Assembly (NCBI GenBank): GCA_040255675.1
Contig: JBDZVM010000015.1
Location: 1 to 64,000, forward strand
DNA from: JBDZVM01 sp040255675
Lineage (GTDB): Bacteria; Actinomycetota; Actinomycetes; Acidothermales; Acidothermaceae
Direction: 5' to 3'
Length of the DNA: 64,000 bases
In this document: positions 26,389-34,943 of the stretch, piece by piece
How the letters are laid out: the number at the start of each line of letters is the position of its first letter
Numbering within the stretch: position 1 is the first letter of the stretch
The notes under the pieces: generated by a model
Told to the model about the DNA's origin: nothing
The model's database searches: none
The model's input: only the letters and a program-made list of their open reading frames with translations
Made by a program: the position numbers and the translations under genes

Positions 26389-27350
26389 GGCGTGCCTCCG
26401 ATCATCGAACGGGTCGCGGCGCGCTGGCGCGTCTCGGCCGCCGCTCCGGCGGATTCGGACCTTGTGCTCGCGTCGGTCGACCAGCGGCCAGCGCTCCCGG
26501 TCGCCCGCCGCCACCAGGCGAGCGCACGCGCCGCGACCGTTACCGCGACGAAAACCGCCGCCGAGATGGGAGACACGCGGCGGTTCATGACGGCCCCTAG
26601 CAAGTCCGCCGCCGGGTTTTCGTCGTCCGCCGTGCTGGTTCTCGGCTTCAGCCTGTCTAGCTCGCGGTTGCCGTTGACGATTCGAGCCCGCCGCCGCACG
26701 AGTGCCGCGACCGAGCGCGCGGCGAAAGACCGAAACGGTACGTCACACACGACTCGCTCTTCTTTGTCGAAAGAGCGCGCGACATAGCCGTCGTCGTTGA
26801 TGACGTCGGGAAAAGCGCCGACCCTTTCGAGCCCGGCGGCATTGAGGGCGAAGACGCCAGAGCCGGCGTCCTGCCTTGCGATGTAACCGGACGCAAGCCA
26901 CGCCCGGTAGTACTGCCGCACCAGCCACGACGACGCCGACACGTCGACGTCGATACGAGCAAGCGCGAGCCGCGGCTCGTTGCCTCGCACCGAAGCGGCG
27001 ACGCGGCGCGCGGCGTCGGAGGTGAGGATCACATCAGCGTCGAGATAAAGCCGCGGCACATGTTGCCTGCCCGCCGCCACCAAGAACTCGTCCGCCGCGC
27101 GCAAAGCTCCGCTTTTCGACGCGACTGGCAAGTCGAGGACGTCGACGTGGTGACCGAGTGCCGCACCGACCTCGGTGGCGATTTCGACCGTCGCGTCGAC
27201 ACTGCCGTTGCTCACTACGAGGACGTCGAATTCGTCGAGCCCAGCGCCCGCGAGAAGCGCCGACAGACAACGGCCGAGCACCGTCGCCTCGTTATGCGCC
27301 GGAATGACCACGACCGCCGACGCACTAGCGGCAGCACTTTCGCTCAGCAC
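26385..27350 (-). CDS. Family 2 glycosyltransferase
   Basis: 321 residues from a GTG at 27350 with GGAAGG upstream. The frame stays open to 28181 but the extension is antisense to the desaturase gene and is not coding. The domain begins AVVVIPAHNEATVLGRCLSALL, with VVSNGSVDATVEIA and YLDADVILTSDA (DxD) and an acceptor region VINDDGYVARSF. The C-terminus has one hydrophobic segment (AAVFVAVTVAARALAWW). First gene of the GT2-acyltransferase-GT2 operon. Divergent from the desaturase. Confidence 0.85.
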   Translation of the reverse strand: MLSESAAASASAVVVIPAHNEATVLGRCLSALLAGAGLDEFDVLVVSNGSVDATVEIATEVGAALGHHVDVLDLPVASKSGALRAADEFLVAAGRQHVPRLYLDADVILTSDAARRVAASVRGNEPRLALARIDVDVSASSWLVRQYYRAWLASGYIARQDAGSGVFALNAAGLERVGAFPDVINDDGYVARSFDKEERVVCDVPFRSFAARSVAALVRRRARIVNGNRELDRLKPRTSTADDENPAADLLGAVMNRRVSPISAAVFVAVTVAARALAWWRRATGSAGRWSTDASTRSESAGAAAETRQRAATRSMIGGTP

Positions 27351-27620
27351 AGCGCACCTTCCCACCCCGGCCGGTCGCCGCCGCGCCACCGACGCCCGCG
27401 CTGCCCACGCCCGGTGCCGACGCGGTGGCCGACACGGAAGAGCGATGCAACCGTCACGGTACCGACAAGTACGCGGTAGAAGCTGCCCTGGTTGAGCGGC
27501 CCCCAACCATCGAGTTACGGTGGCGTTGGCGGGCGAAACGACCGGCCGACAACAACACCCGAACTGACCGCAATACCGAACCGCGATAACCGAACAGTCG
27601 CGACCGCATCTGGAGCCGCC

Positions 27621-28709
27621 ATGACCCCACCGCCCGGGCACGTTACGTTGGAGGCTCCCACGACCTCGACTTCGGTTGTCGATGCTGATGCCGATCTCGC
27701 TATCGACGTCGATGTCGCGGCCGATGGCGAGCGGCAATTCAACGGAACCGACGCGGCGACCACGCGCGACGCACGACGCGTTGCTTTGGGCGGTGACCGA
27801 AAATCGGCCTGGGAACAGTTCGCGCTCGGCGTCTTCGTCGTCGTCCCGTTCCTCGCGCTGGTGGCCGCCATTCCTGTCATGTGGGGATGGGGTCTCGGCT
27901 GGCACGACATTGTCATCGCGGCTGTCATGTACGCGATTTCGGGACACGGCATCACCATCGGTTATCACCGCATGCTCACGCATAAGGCGTTCAAGGCGCC
28001 GTCGTGGCTGCGAATGACACTCACCTTCGCGGGAGGCATGGCGATCGAAGGCCCAGCTATTCGCTGGGTCGCCGACCATCGCAGACACCACGCCTTCAGC
28101 GACCGAGAGGGCGACCCCCACTCGCCTTGGCGATTCGGCAGCTCCATTGGCGCATTGACAAAGGGTCTGCTCTACGCGCACGTCGGATGGATCTTCGAGC
28201 CTGAGCAGACCGACGCCCGTCGGTACGCGCCCGACCTCATCGCCGACCGAAACGTCGTCAAGATGTCGAAGCTGTTTTGGTTACAGGTCGTCATTTCACT
28301 CGGGCTGCCGCCACTCGTCGGCGGCTTGTGGAGCATGTCGTTCGCCGGCGCTCTTACCGCCTTCTTCTGGGGCTCGCTCGTGCGCGTCGCATTGCTGCAC
28401 CACGTCACGTGGTCGATCAACTCGATTTGTCACGCGGCTGGTGCGCGGCCCTTCCGAAGCCGCGACAAGTCGGGCAACGTGTGGTGGCTCGCGGTGTTCT
28501 CGATGGGCGAGTCGTGGCACAACCTGCACCACGCCGATCCGACGTCCGCGCGCCACGGCGTGCTGCGCGGCCAACTCGATTCGAGCGGCCGCATCATCTG
28601 GTTCTTCGAGAAATTCGGCTGGGTGCACGACGTGCGCTGGCCGTCGGCCGAACGCATCAAGGCGCGACTCAACCGCGAACGAGAAAAGTCCGCTACCACC
28701 GCGAGTTGA
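27621..28709 (+). CDS. Acyl-CoA (stearoyl-type) delta-9 fatty-acid desaturase
   Basis: About 362 residues from the ATG at 27621 (GGAG upstream); an in-frame ATG at 27492 would add 43 residues. An N-terminal acidic stretch is followed by membrane helices and the three histidine boxes HRMLTH, HRRHH and HNLHH that bind the di-iron centre. It introduces a cis double bond into membrane acyl chains. Divergent from a glycosyltransferase and 64 bp upstream of a MarR regulator, which might control it. Confidence 0.93.
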   Translation: MTPPPGHVTLEAPTTSTSVVDADADLAIDVDVAADGERQFNGTDAATTRDARRVALGGDRKSAWEQFALGVFVVVPFLALVAAIPVMWGWGLGWHDIVIAAVMYAISGHGITIGYHRMLTHKAFKAPSWLRMTLTFAGGMAIEGPAIRWVADHRRHHAFSDREGDPHSPWRFGSSIGALTKGLLYAHVGWIFEPEQTDARRYAPDLIADRNVVKMSKLFWLQVVISLGLPPLVGGLWSMSFAGALTAFFWGSLVRVALLHHVTWSINSICHAAGARPFRSRDKSGNVWWLAVFSMGESWHNLHHADPTSARHGVLRGQLDSSGRIIWFFEKFGWVHDVRWPSAERIKARLNREREKSATTAS

Positions 28710-28739
28710 CCGCTACCACTTCTTCGCGACCCGCGTCTC

Positions 28740-28767
28740 TCGACATTATGGCAAGCATCGGTAGACT
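28740..28767 (+). promoter_or_regulatory. Likely leaderless promoter of the MarR gene
   Basis: TCGACA (28740-28745), a 16-bp spacer and TAGACT (28762-28767) are followed only 6 nt later by the ATG at 28774. There is no Shine-Dalgarno. This is typical of leaderless actinobacterial transcripts. Confidence 0.55.
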
Positions 28768-28773
28768 CTTGTT

Positions 28774-29271
28774 ATGCGGGGAAAAGGCGATCGGGGCATG
28801 GTGCGCCAAAAATCTACTTCACCAAGCGCTCGCGAAGAAATATCGCTCAGCGACTCGGTGTTGCGCTTGGCAAAGCTTCTCGAAATTCGCCGCCGCGATG
28901 TTCTTGCCAAGCATGACCTCGAACCGTGGGAATACGACGTGCTGTCCGCACTACGCACAGCTGAAACAAGCAACGGTGTCTCCCCCAGCGAGCTGATGGC
29001 CACGCTGCGGATTGCCTCAGGCACAGTGACCAATCGCGTCGACCGACTTGTTTCGCGCGGCTATGTCGCCCGAAAGCCTGATCCCCGAGACGGTCGCGGA
29101 ACCCTCGTCCAACTGCGTACGCCTGGCCGCAAGCGGGTCGAAAACGCCACGCGCGATCTGGCCAAAACTGAGAACGCGGCCTGGGAAGCAATACCGCCGG
29201 GACGACGAGCTCAACTCGCCGTTTGCTTGCCAGCCGCGCTCACGGCGCTGGAGCCACGCCGGTCACCGTGA
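28774..29271 (+). CDS. MarR-family transcriptional regulator
   Basis: 165 residues. The winged-helix core (DLEPWEYDVLSALRTAE, SPSELMATLRIASGTVTNRVDRLVSRGYVARKPDPRDGRGTLVQLRTPGR) is the MarR DNA-binding domain. The ligand is unknown. It follows the desaturase gene and may regulate it. Its last 32 bp overlap the 3' end of the convergent PTS EIIC gene. Confidence 0.9.
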   Translation: MRGKGDRGMVRQKSTSPSAREEISLSDSVLRLAKLLEIRRRDVLAKHDLEPWEYDVLSALRTAETSNGVSPSELMATLRIASGTVTNRVDRLVSRGYVARKPDPRDGRGTLVQLRTPGRKRVENATRDLAKTENAAWEAIPPGRRAQLAVCLPAALTALEPRRSP

Positions 29272-30661
29272 CGACGTCCGCTGACGACTCGCTGCCATCG
29301 CGTTCGTCGTGCGGATCCTGGTCAGGCTGCGGTTCGTCGTCCGGTTCACGACCCGGCGTCGGCACATGGAAACGCCGGATAACGAAGCGGAACACGAAGT
29401 AGTACACAAAGAAATAAGCGACGCCGACGACCAGGACGAGCAGCGGATTGTGCGTGTTCGACTTGTGGAAGTTGAGCGCGTAGTCGAGGAATCCAGCGGA
29501 AAAGCTGAAACCAATCTTGATGTTAAGGAGGCTGCAGATCATCATCGAGCAGCCGGTAAGCAACGCGTGGATCACGTAAAGTTCGGGTGCGACGAACATA
29601 AACGCGTATTCGATCGGCTCGGTGACACCGGTGAGGAACGAGGTCAACGCCGCCGAAATCATGATGCCGCCGACCACCTTGCGGCGGCTGGGCTTGGCCT
29701 CGCGCCACATCGCCAAAGCGGCACCGACCAAGCCAAACATCATGACGGGGAAAAACCCCGCCATGAAGGTGCCAGAGCCGTCGTGTCCGACGAAGTAACA
29801 GTTCAAGTCGCCGTTGGCTACGGTGGTGCCAACGTGACAGGCCGGCACGAGATACCACACCACCGAGTTCACGACGTGGTGCAAGCCCAGCGGAATCAGC
29901 AGCCGATTGACGAACCCGTACACGCCCGCGCCGATGGTGCCGTTGTGCGACATCCAATTGCCGAACGGGTGCAAGACGTTCTCGGAGATCGGCGGCCAGA
30001 CGAAGGAAAAGGCAACACCTAACAGCAAGCCCGTCAAAGCCGCGAGGATCGGCACGAAGCGACGTCCGCCGAAAAAAGCGAAGTAGGCAGGCAGCCGCAC
30101 CCGGTGATAACGCTGCCAAAGCACAGCCGCCATCAAACCGACGCAAATACCTCCGATGACACCAGTCGGATTGCCAATGAGAGCGGGAACCAACGTGTTC
30201 TTCGCGGGCTCACCGGCATGCGGCGCGACCGCAGTCAAGACCTGACCCTTGATGCTCGATCCGGCGAACAACTGCATGCTCGCGGCGTTGAACGTCAGAT
30301 AACCAACCAAGGCCGCGAGCGCGGTCGAGCCGTCGGAACGCCTGGCAAAACCCACCGCGACGCCGAGACAGAATAGCAAAGGCAGCGATTCAAAAATCAA
30401 GCTTCCGGCGGCCTGCATGACATTCGCCACGTGCTCGAGCCAAAAGAAAGGTTCGTACTGCGCGAGCCCGTAGTGCTGGCCCGCGACGTGCGGAACGTGC
30501 CCGCCGAGCATGTCTTCCTGCCCGAACCGCAAGAGCAAAGCACCCGCAGGCAACGTCGCGATCGGAAGCATGAGACTGCGTCCGATGCGCGACAACACCG
30601 ACAGCACGGGATTGGCCAGGCGCGGCCCGGCCGGCAAGCCGTCGCCGGAGCGCGCCGTCAT
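29240..30661 (-). CDS. PTS N-acetylglucosamine/glucose-type EIIC membrane component
   Basis: 473 residues. It has an N-terminal LSRIGRSLMLPIATLPAGALLLRFG and about ten membrane segments. The glucose/GlcNAc family motif GVTEPIEYAFMFVAPELYVIHALLTG contains the sugar-binding Glu. It has no EIIB or EIIA domain; these are separate genes on the other side of the GntR regulator, the actinobacterial NagE2/NagF arrangement. It transports and phosphorylates GlcNAc or a related sugar. A charged Asp/Glu/Pro-rich tail ends the protein. Confidence 0.9.
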   Translation of the reverse strand: MTARSGDGLPAGPRLANPVLSVLSRIGRSLMLPIATLPAGALLLRFGQEDMLGGHVPHVAGQHYGLAQYEPFFWLEHVANVMQAAGSLIFESLPLLFCLGVAVGFARRSDGSTALAALVGYLTFNAASMQLFAGSSIKGQVLTAVAPHAGEPAKNTLVPALIGNPTGVIGGICVGLMAAVLWQRYHRVRLPAYFAFFGGRRFVPILAALTGLLLGVAFSFVWPPISENVLHPFGNWMSHNGTIGAGVYGFVNRLLIPLGLHHVVNSVVWYLVPACHVGTTVANGDLNCYFVGHDGSGTFMAGFFPVMMFGLVGAALAMWREAKPSRRKVVGGIMISAALTSFLTGVTEPIEYAFMFVAPELYVIHALLTGCSMMICSLLNIKIGFSFSAGFLDYALNFHKSNTHNPLLVLVVGVAYFFVYYFVFRFVIRRFHVPTPGREPDDEPQPDQDPHDERDGSESSADVVTVTGVAPAP

Positions 30662-30692
30662 CCGGGCCGCTCGTCATTCACGCAGCGGGCCT

Positions 30693-31469
30693 TCATCCGG
30701 CGTCCTCGTGCGCGTGCGGAAACCGGTGCGTCGCCTTCGGGCGGTCGAGCGGAACCCACAGCTGGTAACGATCGCTGCGATACATCGACGACGCGTACTC
30801 CACGCGCTGATGGCCGGCGTAGGAATAGCGACGCATCCACAACACCGGCACGGTCAGAGCGATCTCGAGGAGCGCGGCGTCGGCCGGATCGGGAGCTAAC
30901 GCCTCGATCGTCTGCTCGCCCCAGTCGAGTTCGAGGCCGTATTGCTCCTGCAGTACCGCATAGAGCGAACCGGCGAGGCCGCGCTCGAGCAGGCCGGGCA
31001 CCAGCCGCTCGGGAACATGCGTGCGCTCGACCGACATCGGGATGCCGTCGGCAAAACGCAGCCGCTCCAAGCGCACGACGTGCTCCCCGATCGAGATGTC
31101 GAGGTCGCGCGCCAGTTGCGGCGTCGCGGCAACCCGCTCGAACGCGAGCAGACGCGAACTCGCCCGCATGCCGCGGCTACGCATGTCTTCGGTGAACGAC
31201 GCGAGCCTGATCTGCAGGTCGGTCTTCGGCCGGGCAACGTACGTGCCACGGCCTTGGATTCGGTATAGCCGACCTTCGACCACCAGACCGTCTATAGCCT
31301 GCCTCACCGTCATGCGAGACAGGCTGAAACGGTCGGCCAGCTCACGCTCCGACGGGATCGGGGCATCGACGTCCAGCTCGGTTTCCACCAGATCGAGGAG
31401 GATCTCCTGCAGCTGGTGATACTTCGGCACCGAGCTTCGCGGGTCGATCATCGGGTTTGAGTCCGTCAT
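30693..31469 (-). CDS. dasR: GntR/HutC-family regulator, DasR-like
   Basis: 258 residues. The N-terminal wHTH (PKYHQLQEILLDLVETELDVDAPIPSERELADRFSLSRMTVRQAIDGLVVEGRLYRIQGRGTYVA) and C-terminal UTRA effector domain (SFTEDMRSRGM..., YRSDRYQLWVPL) match DasR, the GlcNAc/chitin regulator released from DNA by glucosamine-6-phosphate. AAAGGTGGC precedes the ATG. It lies between EIIC and EIIB and faces a dre-type operator. The symbol is given by family and context. Confidence 0.85.
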   Translation of the reverse strand: MTDSNPMIDPRSSVPKYHQLQEILLDLVETELDVDAPIPSERELADRFSLSRMTVRQAIDGLVVEGRLYRIQGRGTYVARPKTDLQIRLASFTEDMRSRGMRASSRLLAFERVAATPQLARDLDISIGEHVVRLERLRFADGIPMSVERTHVPERLVPGLLERGLAGSLYAVLQEQYGLELDWGEQTIEALAPDPADAALLEIALTVPVLWMRRYSYAGHQRVEYASSMYRSDRYQLWVPLDRPKATHRFPHAHEDAG

Positions 31470-31523
31470 GCCACCTTTCGTCCCCTACGCGAGTGCGAGC
31501 CGGCCCGTCGATCCGGAACGTCG

Positions 31524-31549
31524 TCTTGTCCAGACCGGACTAGACCACT
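31524..31549. promoter_or_regulatory. DasR-responsive element(s) (dre)
   Basis: ACCGGACTAGACCACT at 31534-31549 matches the dre consensus ACTGGTCTAGACCACT at 14 of 16 positions. A weaker overlapping box with core TTGTCCAGACC lies at 31526-31536. The site is between the divergent dasR-like and EIIB genes, so it can control both units. Confidence 0.75.
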
Positions 31550-31586
31550 ACCGTCGAGGCCTGTCAAGAAGGTGAGGCAGCGACAT

Positions 31587-31856
31587 ATGGATCCCGACAA
31601 CGACCCGGCGGTCGCCGCGGCCGAAACGAAAGCGCAAGCGATCATCGAAGGCCTCGGCGGCGCCACCAACATCGTGGAGATCGAGCCCTGCATCACCCGG
31701 CTACGCACTGAAGTGCGCGACGCCTCGCTCGTCAACGAACCGGTGCTGAAGGCCGCCGGCGCGCACGGGATATCGAGGCGCGGCACCATCGTGCAAGTCA
31801 TCGTTGGGCCGGAAGCCGACGTCCTGGCCCAAGACATCGAAGACCAGCTTCGATGA
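31587..31856 (+). CDS. PTS EIIB component, glucose/GlcNAc family
   Basis: 89 residues from the ATG at 31587; a GTG at 31572 is possible. AIIEGLGGATNIVEIEPCITRLRTEVRD contains the phosphorylated Cys35. It passes phosphate from EIIA to the sugar in EIIC. The stop overlaps the EIIA start (ATGA). Separate EIIB proteins (NagF type) are usual in streptomycetes. Confidence 0.92.
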   Translation: MDPDNDPAVAAAETKAQAIIEGLGGATNIVEIEPCITRLRTEVRDASLVNEPVLKAAGAHGISRRGTIVQVIVGPEADVLAQDIEDQLR

Positions 31857-32296
31857 GCCTGATCGTGACCTCACCCGTCAGCGGAACCGTCGTCGGGCTC
31901 GAGGGCCTCGACGACCCGGTATTCGCCAGCGCGATGGTCGGCCCAGGCACCGCGGTCGACCCGGCCCGCCAGCCGGGGCACGTGTGCGCGCCCGTCGCCG
32001 GCACACTGCGCAAGCTAAAGCCCCACGCGTTTATCGTCGTCGCCCCCGACGGCCGCGCCGTCTTGGTGCATTTAGGCATCGACACGGTCGGACTCGACGG
32101 TTTCGAACTACTCGCTCAAGAGGGCGATTCGGTTCCAGCCGGAGCGCCGGTCGTCGGATGGGACCCGCGTTTTGTCGCCGCCGCCGGACACTCGCCCGTC
32201 TGCGCGGTCGTCGCACTCGACGCTGACGCCGACGAACTCGCTGGCCGGGGCCGCGGGCCGGTCGAGATCGGAGATCCGCTTTTCTCATGGAGCTGA
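31853..32296 (+). CDS. crr: PTS EIIA component, glucose family
   Basis: 147 residues. It has the Crr fold signature: VTSPVSGTVVGLEGLDDPVFASAMVGPGTAV, HVCAPVAGTL, KPHAFIVV, and the phosphorylated His in VLVHLGIDTVGL. It accepts phosphate from HPr and donates it to EIIB. It overlaps EIIB by ATGA and EI by 10 bp. Confidence 0.93.
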   Translation: MSLIVTSPVSGTVVGLEGLDDPVFASAMVGPGTAVDPARQPGHVCAPVAGTLRKLKPHAFIVVAPDGRAVLVHLGIDTVGLDGFELLAQEGDSVPAGAPVVGWDPRFVAAAGHSPVCAVVALDADADELAGRGRGPVEIGDPLFSWS

Positions 32297-33945
32297 CCGA
32301 CCTGTTCCCTCGACGGCAACTGCGCGGCCTCGGCGTCAGCCCCGGGAGCGCGCGCGGTCCCGTCGTCCGTATGGGTGATCCGGTACCGCTGCCGGACGAC
32401 GCGCCCAGCGCGCTTACCGCGGCGCAAGAGTTGGCGCTCGCGCACTCGGCGATGCACTCAGTTGCCGCCGATCTGCGTACGCGCGCGTCGCTCGCACACG
32501 ACGTTGCGGGTGATGTCTTGCGCGCACAGGCATTGATGGCCGAAGACCCCGTCATGGCCGACGACGTCGCACGCCGCCTCGAGCGCGGCGTCACGGCACC
32601 ACGGGCAATCTGGGAGGCTTTCGGCGTCTTTCGCGACACGATGCTGCGCGGAGAAATGTCCTCACGAGTGGCCGACCTCGACGATGTGCGGAATCGGCTC
32701 ATCGCGGCCTGCCTTGGCGTAGCGCTGCCCTCGATACCGGCGCCGGGCTACCCGTTCGTACTCACGGCGCATTCGCTGTCGCCTGCCGACACCGCGGTTT
32801 TGTGCCGAGACCACGTACTCGCGATCGTCACGGTTGACGGCGGACCCACCAGCCACACCGCGATTTTGGCCCGCGCGCTAGGAATTCCGGCGATCGTCGG
32901 GTGCGACGATGTCATGTCGCTTCCTGACGGTGTCGACGTCATGGTCGACGGCGGCCTCGGGACGGTCGAGATCACGACAGGCGCCGCGGACGGCGCCGTC
33001 GCCGTCCCGTCTGTTTCCGCGCCGCTTCCCGGTCGGACGGCGAGCAGCGTGCCTGTCGCCTTGTTGGCGAACATCGGGCGGCCCGAAGAGTTGCCGTTGG
33101 CCGTCGCGGCCGGTGCCGAAGGTGTCGGATTGTTGCGCACCGAGTTTTTGTACCTGCGGGCCAGCACGGCACCCTCAATTTTCGAGCAGGAAAACGCTTT
33201 ACGATCAGTGTTTTCGATGTTCACCGGGCAGGTCGTTGTCGTCCGGATGCTCGACGCCGGCGGCGACAAACCGCTGCCCTTCCTTTCCGCTTCAGCCGAA
33301 CCCAATCCCGCACTCGGGGTGCGAGGGCTTCGAGCGCTACGTGCGCACCCGCGAATACTCGACGACCAGCTCACCGCACTCGCACGGGCAGCGAAGGCCT
33401 GTCGAGCGCGCGTCGCCGTCATGGCGCCCATGGTCACCGACGCGCGCGACGCTTCGTGGTTCTCGCAGCGCGTCCGATCGTTCGCCGGCCTGCCGTCGTC
33501 CGTCGAAATCGGGATTCTGGTCGAGACACCCGCAGCCGCCCTGACCGCCGAAAGCATCGTTGCGCAAAGCGATTTCGTCAGCATAGGCACGAACGACCTC
33601 ACCCAATACGTGCTGGCCGCCGATCGATCGGTGGCCGCCCTGAGCGAACTACAAGACCCGTGGCACCCGGCAGTGTTGGAATTGGTGGCCCGGGTCGCCG
33701 AAGCCGGACGTCGGGCAGGAAAGCCAGTAAGCGTCTGCGGTGAAGCTGCCGCTGACCCCTTACTGGCGCTGGTTTTCGTCGGCCTCGGCGTGTCAAGCCT
33801 GTCAATGACGTGGAGCGCGATTCCCGTCGTCCGGTCTCATCTTTCACGTTTTTCGCTCTCGCAGTGCTCAGCTCTCGCGGCAGCGGCTTTGGGTGCTCAC
33901 GATGGTGCCGAGGCGAAATCGCGCGTGGCGAACGTGGCTGGCTAG
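32287..33945 (+). CDS. ptsI: PTS enzyme I (phosphoenolpyruvate-protein phosphotransferase)
   Basis: 552 residues, full length. The swivelling domain has GGPTSHTAILARALGIPAIVG with the phosphorylated His near residue 189. The PEP-binding barrel has EGVGLLRTEFLYL, GGDKPLPFL and VSIGTNDLTQYVLAADR. It starts the PTS phosphate relay. The partner HPr (ptsH) is not in the window, so it must be encoded elsewhere. Co-transcribed with EIIB and EIIA and therefore under the dre site. Confidence 0.96.
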   Translation: MELTDLFPRRQLRGLGVSPGSARGPVVRMGDPVPLPDDAPSALTAAQELALAHSAMHSVAADLRTRASLAHDVAGDVLRAQALMAEDPVMADDVARRLERGVTAPRAIWEAFGVFRDTMLRGEMSSRVADLDDVRNRLIAACLGVALPSIPAPGYPFVLTAHSLSPADTAVLCRDHVLAIVTVDGGPTSHTAILARALGIPAIVGCDDVMSLPDGVDVMVDGGLGTVEITTGAADGAVAVPSVSAPLPGRTASSVPVALLANIGRPEELPLAVAAGAEGVGLLRTEFLYLRASTAPSIFEQENALRSVFSMFTGQVVVVRMLDAGGDKPLPFLSASAEPNPALGVRGLRALRAHPRILDDQLTALARAAKACRARVAVMAPMVTDARDASWFSQRVRSFAGLPSSVEIGILVETPAAALTAESIVAQSDFVSIGTNDLTQYVLAADRSVAALSELQDPWHPAVLELVARVAEAGRRAGKPVSVCGEAAADPLLALVFVGLGVSSLSMTWSAIPVVRSHLSRFSLSQCSALAAAALGAHDGAEAKSRVANVAG

Positions 33946-33968
33946 TTTGGTTGGCTTAGTTGAGTCGG

Positions 33969-34769
33969 CTAGTGGGGTTGACAACCAGGGCACCAGAAAA
34001 CGGTGCGAGCGGCAAGCTCGCCGGCGCGTATCGGCGAACGGCAAATTCTGCACGGCATGCCAGTGCGCTGGTAAACGTAGAAAGAGTCGGCGCGCGAAGG
34101 GATTCCGCGACTGCGATCGCGATGCCCCGGCACAGTGGTGACGATGCGGCCGGTACGAACGCCCGATTTCATGAGCCTCACGAGGTCGCGCCACATCGCG
34201 TGCCAGTGTTCTTCGTCGAGCTTGCTACCCGCGCGGAAAGGCGAAATGCCATGCCTAAACAGGATTTCGGCGCGATAGATATTTCCGACGCCGGCTAGCA
34301 CCGACTGGTCAAGAAGCAGCGCACCGAGGGGCGTATTAACCTTGGCGATTCTTCGGTAAGCAACTTCCGGGTCGGCGTCAACACGCAAGGGGTCAGGGCC
34401 AAGCCTCGCCGTTAGCAGGTGGACGGCGGCAGGATCGAGCAACTCGCACGCGGAGGGGCCGCGCAGGTCGAGCCAGGAGTTCTCGGTCGCAAGCCGCAAA
34501 CGAAGCGCACCAAACGGTGCGGGTGCCGGGATATCGCCCGTCTGAAATCGGCCATAGAGGCCGAGGTGCACATGGAGCCGATCGGAGAATCCTTCGAAAC
34601 CGTAAAGGAGATGCTTGCCGCGCGCCTCGACAGACTTCACGACGTGACCATCAATGCGCGAGGCTCCAGCGGCGAACCTGCCCTGCGGACTGAAAGCGGC
34701 GACGGCCCGGCCGGTGAGCAAGCGGCCATGTTCAACCGCAAGGCGGTGGAGCGCGTGGCCTTCGGGCAC
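33969..34769 (-). CDS. nei: Fpg/Nei-family DNA glycosylase (endonuclease VIII-like)
   Basis: 266 residues. The start MPEGHALHRLAVEHG supplies the Pro2/Glu3 catalytic pair. The central helix-two-turn-helix has LDQSVLAGVGNIYRAEILF and the C-terminal zinc finger CRICRSPI...CPGCQ is complete. It excises oxidised bases with AP-lyase activity. The N-terminal MPEGH favours Nei over MutM (MPELPE). Convergent with ptsI. Confidence 0.92.
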   Translation of the reverse strand: MPEGHALHRLAVEHGRLLTGRAVAAFSPQGRFAAGASRIDGHVVKSVEARGKHLLYGFEGFSDRLHVHLGLYGRFQTGDIPAPAPFGALRLRLATENSWLDLRGPSACELLDPAAVHLLTARLGPDPLRVDADPEVAYRRIAKVNTPLGALLLDQSVLAGVGNIYRAEILFRHGISPFRAGSKLDEEHWHAMWRDLVRLMKSGVRTGRIVTTVPGHRDRSRGIPSRADSFYVYQRTGMPCRICRSPIRAGELAARTVFWCPGCQPH

Positions 34770-34930
34770 GACCGTCCCTTCGTTGCCTGGTTACCCGAGG
34801 CGACCCGCTGACTTCTCGCGCGCCGCCGCCTTTCTATTGTCTCTCTCCGAAACGCGGCGTTGTGCACAGGCGGCTCGGTCGCCGTCCACAAGGCTTGTTC
34901 GCTATCGGGGAGGGGCACGCGGGCCGGGGC

Positions 34931-34936
34931 TAGCTT
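34931..34936 (+). promoter_or_regulatory. Possible leaderless -10 box of the HNH gene
   Basis: TAGCTT lies 7 nt before the ATG at 34944 and there is no Shine-Dalgarno. No clear -35 is seen. Confidence 0.4.
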
Positions 34937-34943
34937 GAAGCGC

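Noticed and set aside
27351..28181. Extension of the glycosyltransferase frame (minus strand) over the desaturase gene
   Set aside because: The extension lacks GT similarity, covers the desaturase histidine boxes in antisense, and a GTG with a good ribosome site at 27350 explains the gene start.
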